From: Sedimentisphaerales bacterium
GTDB taxonomy: Bacteria; Planctomycetota; Phycisphaerae; Sedimentisphaerales; SM23-30
Assembly: GCA_030640865.1 (NCBI GenBank)
Contig: DAOWIP010000303.1
Span: forward strand, 1-10,616
DNA: 10,616 nt
Direction: 5' to 3'
The position numbers were made by a program, and so were the translations under genes. Position 1 is the first letter of the stretch. Every line of letters starts with the position of its first letter. This document shows positions 1 to 5,882 of this stretch, one piece after another. Below the pieces are notes generated by a model. It saw nothing but the letters and a program-made list of their open reading frames with translations. It was not told where the DNA came from and made no database searches.

Positions 1-200
1 AAATGGCGGGTATGGCCCGCCCTGCTTTTTTTCCAGGCTACGGCTGCTATTATAAAGGCTGTCGTTCAATTGTCAATTACAACAAGAGCACCTCTCCTCC
101 TTCGGCGGACAAGTTCGCCTTCGGCGGAAAGGTGGCACCCCGATTTTGTAATAGAGTGAGTTGTCCGGCGGGTGAGTAAATGGCGGGCATGGCCCGCCCT
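1..200. repeat. Two direct copies of a 23-bp hairpin repeat (1-23 and 178-200)
   Basis: The two copies agree at 22 of 23 positions (T11 versus C188). Each contains an inverted repeat: GGCGGG/CCCGCC in copy 1, and a perfect 7-bp stem GGCGGGC-ATG-GCCCGCC in copy 2. The sequence between them carries an 11-bp direct repeat, CCTTCGGCGGA, at 99-109 and 118-128. I see no gene in positions 1-231. The hairpins resemble the short GC-rich palindromes scattered between genes in many planctomycete genomes; that comparison is from memory. Confidence 0.7.
5..32 (+). terminator. Possible rho-independent terminator for a gene to the left
   Basis: The stem GGCGGG (5-10) pairs with CCCGCC (16-21). After four bases comes a run of seven T residues (26-32) on the plus strand. 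This could end a plus-strand gene left of the window. The same hairpin recurs at 182-198 without a T run, so it may simply be a repeat that happens to sit before T residues. Confidence 0.3.
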
Positions 201-204
201 ACTT

Positions 205-224
205 AAGAACCTGTGAACGATTAC
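205..224. repeat. Third copy of the cassette-end motif, next to a stop codon
   Basis: The core TGTGAACGATTAC, with the preceding AAGAACC, matches positions 1851-1870 at 18 of 20 bases. It ends seven bases before the stop codon of the minus-strand gene at 232-1596. A matching inverted end is not visible to the left, so any element it bounds would extend beyond position 1. Confidence 0.55.
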
Positions 225-231
225 AAAAGTC

Positions 232-1596
232 CTAATGCGGTTTTTCGGGTAATTTCAGCTTCCTTCGATATTTGTTATCCAACTCAATCGCTTTCCGGAA
301 TGCATCTTCCGTCATTCTTTCGACATGGCTATCAGCGAAAACCACATTTCTATATTTACCCCGATGGTATTGCAGTTTGTCATAAACTAATATCATATTC
401 ATCGATGCAGAGGCATCCAGGTCCGCGCCGCGATATACGTATTTGTCTTGGCCTGCCGGACAAATGAGTATTTGAGCAGGCACATCAAACGCTTCAACCA
501 AAGCTTCCAGGTTGGGTGGATTTTTGTCCTTGTGATCGTCCTGATACATCATGATTGTTTTACCAATTCTGTTTAATTGGCGAGCACATACCGCTTGTTG
601 AGCCTGTTGCCGGGCCTGGAGAATAGATGGCGAAAGAACATCGTTGACTATGGTATCCATCCCGGTTTTATCCAATGCCACGGTTAAATGATCCCGCTGG
701 ACCGTGGGAGTAAGGGTTTTTAATATTTCATCGAGATTGTGCAGTTCTTTTCGTATTTCCGTGTTTTGGCGTATGATATTATAGAGATTGGCGATCAGCC
801 TGCTGAACTCTTGGGCGCTGGTGGCGTCCTGGGACTGGATATGCAGTTTAAATGCCATATTCGGCGGACCGTCGATACCGACAGCAGCCCATATCAAGCC
901 GTGTGTGATAGTTGTACCTGGAGCGCTACCAACCTCCTCCGGCAGTACAGGCAGCATCTCCTCAATAACCCGCCTGCTATCCGCGCTGGGGATAATCAAC
1001 ACCTGAACAGTAGAGTTACCCATCGCGGCAAAGGCGGTTGACAGTTCCGGTCGGGAATCCGGTTCACCTTCGCGAAGTCGTTGCAGCGTCACATCGGAAC
1101 CGCCGAAAACCACCTTGTCCAGTTTTTCAAAGGTATTCATATATAACGGCGACGACTTATTTTTACCCGTCGGTTGAACTTTGCGCAGTAGCTGAGCAAT
1201 CGCCTGTGCGTCGGCATCCGGTGCGACCGACACGACCATAAAGAATTTGGGGAAATCCGCCAGGCTCATTACAATATATATGTCCTTTCCACCGGCCGTT
1301 GTAAAATCCGTAATCCATTGGCGGACAATTTGCAGGAGCATTGGCAAATTGGCAAGTACCTTGTCTTTTTCCGAGGGCTTAACATCCCTGAGTATGATTT
1401 CAGATACCTTCTCGAAGATTGCATCAGGATTTATCTGCCTGACATTTACCCTCGCTACGGCGAGAGTTTGAGAATCTATATATGGGGCAATTGTTTCGGC
1501 ACAATTGGCGGGGTCAAATTTTGTTTCCGCCGAAACGGATAAAACGAAAGTCATCATTATTACAGCTACTATTGCAAAGTTGTGTTTGTGGGACAT
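232..1596 (-). CDS. Exported hypothetical protein with planctomycete C-terminal domain
   Basis: Function unknown; 454 residues. The N-terminus is a signal peptide (hydrophobic residues 7-22, likely cleavage after VSA at 23), so the protein should be exported. The middle is a mixed alpha/beta region with no motif I can name. The last 120 residues (about 336-454) form a recognisable module: a helix resembling RIGKTIMMYQDDH, CPAG at 379-382, YVYRGADL, and VFADSHVE with FADSH at 420-424. Similar modules occur in planctomycete proteins related to the prepilin-like DUF1559/H-X9-DG group; this is from memory. I chose the ATG at 1596 because AGGAG lies at the right distance. The longer ATG at 1638 is made of inverted-repeat sequence and would precede the signal peptide. 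It lies downstream of the 477-aa exported protein on the same strand, separated by a repeat cassette. Confidence 0.8.
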   Translation of the reverse strand: MSHKHNFAIVAVIMMTFVLSVSAETKFDPANCAETIAPYIDSQTLAVARVNVRQINPDAIFEKVSEIILRDVKPSEKDKVLANLPMLLQIVRQWITDFTTAGGKDIYIVMSLADFPKFFMVVSVAPDADAQAIAQLLRKVQPTGKNKSSPLYMNTFEKLDKVVFGGSDVTLQRLREGEPDSRPELSTAFAAMGNSTVQVLIIPSADSRRVIEEMLPVLPEEVGSAPGTTITHGLIWAAVGIDGPPNMAFKLHIQSQDATSAQEFSRLIANLYNIIRQNTEIRKELHNLDEILKTLTPTVQRDHLTVALDKTGMDTIVNDVLSPSILQARQQAQQAVCARQLNRIGKTIMMYQDDHKDKNPPNLEALVEAFDVPAQILICPAGQDKYVYRGADLDASASMNMILVYDKLQYHRGKYRNVVFADSHVERMTEDAFRKAIELDNKYRRKLKLPEKPH

Positions 1597-1602
1597 GTTT
1601 TT

Positions 1603-1607
1603 CTCCT
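1603..1607 (-). promoter_or_regulatory. Ribosome binding site fixing the start at 1596
   Basis: AGGAG on the minus strand, six bases before the ATG at 1596. It supports that ATG over the in-frame ATG at 1638, which lies in repeat DNA. Confidence 0.7.
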
Positions 1608-1620
1608 GTTTATATATAAG

Positions 1621-1877
1621 AAATTTGTAACCGTTCACGCTTTTATCCGCCTGTGGCGGACTTTCTTTCGCCCTTTCAGGGCTTAAAATGTTTGTTCGCT
1701 TCGTTACCCAGGGCGTTGCCCTGGGTTAGTCTATTTTGCCCTTTCAGGGCGTAAGAAAAACGCGTGGGTCAAAGCCCCACCCTACAGAAGAACCCCCGAC
1801 ATAAAGTCGGAGGCTAAGACCCCCGCTTAACAGCAGAGGCTATCAAGGACAAGAACCCGTGAACGGTTACGAAATTT
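1621..1877. mobile_element. 257-bp hairpin-rich cassette with inverted-repeat ends (MITE-like)
   Basis: The left end (AAATTTGTAACCGTTCACG, 1621-1639) is the inverted complement of the right end (1858-1877): a perfect 13-bp core, then AAATTT in both, with one extra G on the right. The right end overlaps the stop codon of the gene at 1876-3309. The left end lies in the leader of the gene starting at 1596. No ORF of note lies inside. The interior is packed with short palindromes. This is the structure expected of a non-autonomous mobile repeat, but no target-site duplication was identified and mobility is inferred. Confidence 0.5.
1646..1810. repeat. Array of short hairpins inside the cassette
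   Basis: Six palindromes are visible: TCCGCC-TGT-GGCGGA (1646-1660); GCCCT-TTC-AGGGC (1670-1682) and an identical copy at 1738-1750; ACCCAGGGC-GTT-GCCCTGGGT (1706-1726, perfect 9-bp stem); GTGGG...CCCAC (1764-1780); CCGAC-ATAAA-GTCGG (1796-1810). None has a T run typical of a rho-independent terminator. Transcribed RNA would fold strongly and could stabilise or attenuate a message covering the flanking genes. Confidence 0.75.
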
Positions 1878-3309
1878 ACTTCCTGACGGTCAATTCGTAA
1901 CGTGAACTGTCTTTGGGATCGTCATCCGGCGTCAAGATACTTTCTATAACAGCTTTGCCATCGACAATTTTATATGAAAACATTTTACCGGTTAACGGGT
2001 CCGGAGGAACAGGTACCTTTGTTATATCATCGAGTGATCCGGGCAGTTGTCCGTTATGGTCGGCGGCGTACATGCGAACGGCCTCGATGCATCGCAGGAT
2101 GTCTATGTTTCTTTCCAGTCTGGCCATTAGATAATATGCCCTGCCCAGAGCAGGTAAAAAATCAAGGAAATAATTCGGTGTCATTTTTTTACGTGTTTTG
2201 CTTACGTATTGGTTGAAATAATCCTCGGCCTTTTTCAACCCATCTTTCGCCTGTAAATAGGGCACATTAAACCACTTGAATATTTGATCTCTTATGTGAA
2301 TGAATTCCTTTAATTGATACAATAATACGACTTGAGCAACAGGCAGGGCTTCGACCTGGTCGGGAGATCGTCCATGCTCGATAAGATAAGCCCTGGCGTT
2401 GTGATATTGGAGCATGACCCATGCGGCAGCACCTAATTGTTCGTTAGGCATGTCGCCTACGCCAAGCTCAGATAGCCTGCTGAACATGTCATTCGCTAAA
2501 GTCGATGCCTGCTGTTGTGTTAATTTTTTGGTTTCGAGATCACGTAGTTCCGGGAATTCCATTAAAATTATATCTCTTTCGCATTCCATTGCCCGGCGCA
2601 TGTCAATGAATGGCCGGGGCAGAGCAGAAAGGGCCCAATAAAGGTTAGGTGAATCAGGAGCCTGAATAAACTGTTCGACCTCCCTATACATAAGAGTTGC
2701 GATACCTATTCCCACCAGGTCGCCTATTAAAATGGGGTTTTCAGCAACGTGTCGAGCCATGGTGAAACCATTCTGTAATGTATGTATCGCTTCGTTGTAT
2801 TTACCATCAGCGATTTGCAGCCGCACCTGTAAGGCGAGAACTTTGCCGAGATGTCTGAATTCACTCAATGGAGGTATTAATGCACTAAAACCTTCTGTAC
2901 GCACAGGAGTCTGCCAATCGCATTGTTCGCAAAGAACCGCCCGATCGAGTTGACGAAATGCCAAGCTAAAGCTGTTAATAATATTTTTTGATTCCTGACG
3001 CGGCAACTCATCAACCGATATTTTCAGCCAATCGTTTATCTTATCCCTAAGTTCCTTCCGATCGCCGTGTGGCTGTCGTTCAATAGCCATCAGGTAAAAT
3101 ATTGCGGCGTTGCCTGGTGTCTGGTCTATAAAGCTGGGCATTAATTTGTATTTGAGCGCCTCTGTGGGTTCGCCGGCAGGGGTGATGGTCATTTCGATAA
3201 CGCGGATCGATTCCTTGTCCTTTGACGTATTGGATGGAACCGGTCTGATTCCGGCTAAGCTAACCATTACTGCTATTATCACGAAAAAACAGAAATATTT
3301 GCGATTCAT
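1876..3309 (-). CDS. Exported hypothetical protein, planctomycete family
   Basis: Function unknown; 477 residues. It begins with a signal peptide or membrane anchor (hydrophobic residues 6-20). Most of the rest looks helical: a tetratricopeptide-like stretch at about 150-190 (LALQVRLQIADGKYNEAIHT), then alternating amphipathic helices. A CxxC pair sits at 127-130. Near the C-terminus, DPLTGKMFSY (437-446) follows a helix with AVRMYAADHNGQLP; this pairing is familiar from planctomycete envelope proteins, again from memory. The start is supported by GGAG seven bases before the ATG. It is third in the minus-strand cluster headed by an ECF sigma factor, about 150 bp after the small membrane protein, with REP-like hairpins in the gap. 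The stop codon abuts the end of an inverted-repeat cassette. Confidence 0.8.
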   Translation of the reverse strand: MNRKYFCFFVIIAVMVSLAGIRPVPSNTSKDKESIRVIEMTITPAGEPTEALKYKLMPSFIDQTPGNAAIFYLMAIERQPHGDRKELRDKINDWLKISVDELPRQESKNIINSFSLAFRQLDRAVLCEQCDWQTPVRTEGFSALIPPLSEFRHLGKVLALQVRLQIADGKYNEAIHTLQNGFTMARHVAENPILIGDLVGIGIATLMYREVEQFIQAPDSPNLYWALSALPRPFIDMRRAMECERDIILMEFPELRDLETKKLTQQQASTLANDMFSRLSELGVGDMPNEQLGAAAWVMLQYHNARAYLIEHGRSPDQVEALPVAQVVLLYQLKEFIHIRDQIFKWFNVPYLQAKDGLKKAEDYFNQYVSKTRKKMTPNYFLDFLPALGRAYYLMARLERNIDILRCIEAVRMYAADHNGQLPGSLDDITKVPVPPDPLTGKMFSYKIVDGKAVIESILTPDDDPKDSSRYELTVRK

Positions 3310-3333
3310 AATTGATCTCCGTAGTTAGACAAC

Positions 3334-3349
3334 ATGGGCTGAAGCCCAT
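3334..3349. repeat. Short palindrome ATGGGCT-GA-AGCCCAT
   Basis: A perfect 7-bp stem just upstream of the exported-protein start at 3309, and directly followed by the REP-like pair. It belongs to the same class of GGGC/GCCC hairpins as those at 5-21 and 182-198. Confidence 0.6.
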
Positions 3350-3353
3350 CCTA

Positions 3354-3424
3354 TGTCACCCCTGCGAAGGCAGGGGTCCACGATAACGGAAAAGCCGTGG
3401 ATGCTTGCCGTCGCAGGCATGACA
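3354..3424. repeat. Inverted pair of REP-like hairpins
   Basis: The left unit (3354-3380) runs from TGTCA to TCCA around an imperfect palindrome CCCCTGCGAAGGCAGGGG. The right unit (3398-3424), read on the minus strand, also runs from TGTCA to TCCA around TGCCTGCGACGGCAAGCA. They face each other across 17 bases that themselves contain CGG-AAAA-GCCG. Paired inverted units of this kind are typical of bacterial REP/BIME-like repeats. They lie between the small membrane protein and the 477-aa exported protein. Confidence 0.7.
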
Positions 3425-3457
3425 AGTCGTGTTCGGTCAGTTTGAGTAACTGTAGTC

Positions 3458-3910
3458 TTATGTTGACAACATCATCCTGAGCAGTTCCCGGCGTGTCATA
3501 GGTGGTTCGGTTGTGCCGTATGAAAAATTTCTCTGCGGCAGAGCGTCGATGCCGTCGGTCAGGACCTTATTACGAAGTTTAATATAATTGGCAGATCCGT
3601 AACCGCTCTTCCGTTGTGTTCTGATAAAATCGGTAGAAACTAATGGGTGAACCGACTGTTGCGGGGCGGTGGTGAGGTACTGATTTTTTTCAATGGTCCA
3701 GGCGGTGGGGCGGTACAATACCGAGATTCCCAGCGCCACAGTGAGAATCATCGTTAGAAACCGCCATCGCCGGTTTCGCTTCCGTCCCGCTGAGATACCT
3801 GCCCGAAACATCAATTGGTCCCGATTGACAACGCCCTGCGAGGGTCGAAGTTTGCCAAGTGCCGATTCCAGCTCCAGTTGGCCGGGCGTCAGGTCTTTTT
3901 CGTTTTGCAT
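3458..3910 (-). CDS. Small one-helix membrane protein, candidate sigma-factor partner
   Basis: 150 residues. The cytoplasmic part (1-41) is helical and contains LELESALGKLRPSQG and NRDQLMFRAG, a pattern I associate with planctomycete proteins encoded after ECF sigma factors. A basic stretch (43-50, RKRNRRWR) precedes one membrane helix (about 51-66), so the N-terminus should be inside and the last 80 residues outside. No zinc-binding HxxxCxxC anti-sigma motif is present, so this is not a classical ZAS anti-sigma factor. The gene overlaps the sigma gene by 22 bp, and its GGGG ribosome site lies within that gene, which suggests translational coupling. A role in holding or sensing for the sigma factor is inferred from position and topology. 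Confidence 0.75.
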   Translation of the reverse strand: MQNEKDLTPGQLELESALGKLRPSQGVVNRDQLMFRAGISAGRKRNRRWRFLTMILTVALGISVLYRPTAWTIEKNQYLTTAPQQSVHPLVSTDFIRTQRKSGYGSANYIKLRNKVLTDGIDALPQRNFSYGTTEPPMTRRELLRMMLST

Positions 3911-4395
3911 GATGACAACCCCATTTTCTTTTTTATTGCCTCAAGGGCACTTTTATATCTGCTGTGTACGGTCGAGATCGGCCTGTCGGTAATCTGTGCC
4001 ACTTCTTTGAGTGTCATTTGCCCCCAGACTCGCAGTACCACAACCTCGCGTTGTTCGAGAGGTAATGACTCCAAAATGGTTTGGGCCATCCGGGCGTCGA
4101 TCAGGTCGTCCGGATGCGATTCGAACCAGCTTGTTCGCTCAGCGGTGAGGCGGTCATTGAGTTTTTTCCAGCGTGCTCGGTGGCGAAGTTGGCTGACAGC
4201 GGCGTTTCTGACGGCACGGAACAGCCACGCCCTGACATTGTCCGGGCGACGCCGTTGGCCCATCAGTTGGACAAACACCTCCTGCACAACATCTTCGGCA
4301 TTGGCCCAATCAAGCTGACCTCGGGCGTACAATACCAACTGCGCTCCGTAGGTGTCGTACCAGTAGCTTAGCTGTTCCAGATCGATCGATCCCAT
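3889..4395 (-). CDS. ECF-type RNA polymerase sigma factor
   Basis: 168 residues, a normal ECF length with only regions 2 and 4. Region 2 covers about 8-75: AEDVVQEVFVQL (33-44) contacts core polymerase, and RAWLFRAVRNAAVSQLRHRAR (55-75, split here by helix function) corresponds to the -10 melting and recognition helices. Region 4 covers about 106-157: LPLEQREVVVLRVWG, then the helix-turn-helix LKEVAQITDRPISTVHSR that reads the -35 element. The start is supported by AAGGA four bases upstream. It is first in the minus-strand cluster and overlaps the membrane protein gene. An ECF-like promoter lies just upstream, consistent with autoregulation. Confidence 0.93.
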   Translation of the reverse strand: MGSIDLEQLSYWYDTYGAQLVLYARGQLDWANAEDVVQEVFVQLMGQRRRPDNVRAWLFRAVRNAAVSQLRHRARWKKLNDRLTAERTSWFESHPDDLIDARMAQTILESLPLEQREVVVLRVWGQMTLKEVAQITDRPISTVHSRYKSALEAIKKKMGLSSCKTKKT

Positions 4396-4420
4396 AACAT
4401 CCTTTACTTTACATACATAA

Positions 4421-4444
4421 GACGCTCAGGGATAGAGACTTTCC
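4421..4444 (-). promoter_or_regulatory. Candidate autoregulatory ECF promoter
   Basis: On the minus strand, GGAA (4444-4441) is followed after 16 bases by CGTC (4424-4421). Many ECF sigma factors use a -35 near GGAAC and a -10 near CGTC with about this spacing, and often control their own gene. The -10 ends 25 bases before the ATG at 4395, leaving room for a short leader with the AAGGA site. The match is short and could be chance. Confidence 0.4.
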
Positions 4445-4497
4445 GAACTGTTTTTTTGACTTTATGCGGATAAAACAGAAGAAATGTAGAAAAGATG

Positions 4498-4546
4498 AAC
4501 ATCGAATCCCGACTTGTCGGGAAACGCTCAACATTCAACATCGAAT
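4498..4546. repeat. AACATCGAAT repeats flanking a palindrome
   Basis: AACATCGAAT occurs at 4498-4507 and again within AACATTCAACATCGAAT at 4530-4546. Between them is TCCCGA-CTTG-TCGGGA (4507-4522). The 17-bp form recurs exactly at 7122-7138. The hairpin lies downstream of the sigma gene at 4591-5481 but has no T run, so I do not call it a terminator. Nothing else is evident in 4445-4590. Confidence 0.6.
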
Positions 4547-4590
4547 AAGGTCGCCATACGGAGTGTGCCTGAAACTTTGTGTATGTTGGT

Positions 4591-5481
4591 TCAGGCGGTT
4601 ACAAGCCGATCTTCGGCGATAAGGCGCAACTTTGCAAGAGCTCTGTTCTGAATCTGCCGGATTCGCTCCTTGGTGAGTTGTAATCGTTCGCCGACTTGCT
4701 TAAGGGTCAGTGGGGCGGGCTGATTCTCATCAAGTGAAAAACGCATCCTGAGAACCCTATCTTCGATGTCCGACAGGTCGGCAAGGTTACGTTGCATAAT
4801 ATTTCGCATCTCCTCCACCAATTCTTCCCGAACTTTTTTGCGCAACTGTTCGATCTGATCGTCTTTTTGCATACCGATCTCCAACTGAGTCGGAAACAAT
4901 TTGTGATAGCGGTAACTCATCTTGGCGGCACGGGAAAATCCCTTGAGGATGGCCCGGCAGGCATAGGTGCTGAACTTGAAGCCGCGGGCACAGTCGAACT
5001 TGTCGGCTGCCCGCAGTAAGGCCATACTGCCTTCGCTGACCAGATCGGCAAACTCGACACCCGGATATGAGACTCGCTGGACCATAGACAAGACCAGGCC
5101 CATATTACTGGTAACAATTTTGCTGCGGCAGTCCATCTGAATCCGATACCGATCCAACAGAGGCATAATCTCTTTTTTTGTCCAGCGAGACCGACGAAGA
5201 AGCCGTCTTCTGCACTGACCGAGTTTGTAACGGGCGTAATTCAACTGTAGAAACAGGATATACTCATCCTCACTCTTGAGCAGAGTACTTGGCAGGGCAT
5301 CTATCCTGTGAGCCATAACAGGCTCCATAATGGTCCTGCGACTGAAACGCTCATTGGGAATACAGGAAATCGGCGCAGCTATGATCTCCGCCAGAATTTG
5401 TTTCTGAAGAGCCGAAAGAGAAAGCCTGGCGATCTTTTTTGCCACTTTTTCGGAAATATGGTTATTATCGCCTTTTTTCAT
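4591..5481 (-). CDS. Sigma-70 family RNA polymerase sigma factor (non-ECF)
   Basis: 296 residues from the chosen start. A segment at 70-90 (SEDEYILFLQLNYARYK) matches the region 1.2-like stretch seen in planctomycete sigma factors. Region 2 covers about 115-187: core-binding FADLVSEGSMALLRAADKFD (144-163), then RGFKFSTYACRAILKGFSRA (166-185) for -10 recognition and melting. A charged linker (200-230) replaces most of region 3. Region 4 covers about 236-292: LSDIEDRVLRMRF, then the helix-turn-helix LTLKQVGERLQLTKERIRQI, a close match to RpoD-type region 4.2. The ATG at 5481 is preceded by GGGGG at good spacing; the upstream ATG at 5586 would add 35 residues that resemble no sigma domain. It is too short to be the main housekeeping factor and is probably an alternative sigma. 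The regulon is unknown. Confidence 0.9.
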   Translation of the reverse strand: MKKGDNNHISEKVAKKIARLSLSALQKQILAEIIAAPISCIPNERFSRRTIMEPVMAHRIDALPSTLLKSEDEYILFLQLNYARYKLGQCRRRLLRRSRWTKKEIMPLLDRYRIQMDCRSKIVTSNMGLVLSMVQRVSYPGVEFADLVSEGSMALLRAADKFDCARGFKFSTYACRAILKGFSRAAKMSYRYHKLFPTQLEIGMQKDDQIEQLRKKVREELVEEMRNIMQRNLADLSDIEDRVLRMRFSLDENQPAPLTLKQVGERLQLTKERIRQIQNRALAKLRLIAEDRLVTA

Positions 5482-5488
5482 TATTCTG

Positions 5489-5493
5489 CCCCC
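5489..5493 (-). promoter_or_regulatory. Ribosome binding site fixing the sigma start at 5481
   Basis: GGGGG on the minus strand, seven bases upstream of ATG 5481. It favours this start over the in-frame ATG at 5586. Confidence 0.55.
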
Positions 5494-5613
5494 TACGAAC
5501 CAGTTCGGCTGTTCCCGGAGCCACATAATGGTTAAAATGACCCGGGCAACCACTGCCTCATATTTAATACGCAGTACATGTGCCAAAGGTTTGGGAAAAT
5601 TATCACTGGATTT

Positions 5614-5643
5614 TTGTTATCAGAAAAAGCTGTAACATATTAT
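5614..5643 (+). promoter_or_regulatory. Weak sigma-70-like promoter candidate for the oxidoreductase
   Basis: TTGTTA (5614-5619) and TATTAT (5638-5643) are 18 bases apart, inside the AT-rich half of the divergent spacer 5482-5882. The distance to the ATG at 5883 would leave a leader of more than 200 bases containing the GC-rich hairpins. No data on the promoter preference of this organism are available. Confidence 0.22.
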
Positions 5644-5780
5644 TTCACAATAAGTAAAAAAATTAGTATCATTTCAGTCAGGTGGAGCAGAAAAAAACAG
5701 GATGTTAAGATAGGTAATTTGTGATATTGCGTAAGGTTGTATGAACTTACCCCAGCTGGCTTTGGCAGGGACTTTGTACC

Positions 5781-5859
5781 GCCGGCATCTCGCCGGCAAC
5801 GGTCAAAGATGCCGCCGGGACGGCTGCGATACGTTGATGCAGCCGGGATGGCTGCAATA
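5781..5859. repeat. Cluster of three GC-rich hairpins with a 28-bp period
   Basis: GCCGGC-ATCTC-GCCGGC lies at 5781-5797. Two 24-bp direct repeats follow at 5808-5831 and 5836-5859 (21 of 24 identical, 28-bp period). The second forms a perfect stem GCAGCC-GGGAT-GGCTGC (5839-5855); the first forms the same stem with one mismatch. The cluster ends 23 bases before the oxidoreductase ATG, so it would be in its leader RNA. Confidence 0.7.
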
Positions 5860-5882
5860 ACATTTTGCGGAGATATGAGTCG

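Noticed and set aside
1597..1638. Longer N-terminus for the 454-aa exported protein
   Set aside because: The extra 14 codons come from inverted-repeat sequence and would place residues before a clean signal peptide; AGGAG precedes the ATG at 1596.
1646..1810. CRISPR array
   Set aside because: The repeats are unequal in sequence, length and spacing; these are individual palindromes, and no cas gene is present.
3815..4318. 167-codon plus-strand open frame
   Set aside because: It is antisense to the ECF sigma factor and membrane protein genes, with Ser/Arg-rich composition typical of a shadow frame.
4507..4522. Rho-independent terminator of the sigma gene
   Set aside because: The stem is good but no T run follows on either strand.
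5482..5586. Longer N-terminus for the non-ECF sigma factor
   Set aside because: The 35 extra residues resemble no sigma region and ATG 5481 has a good ribosome site.
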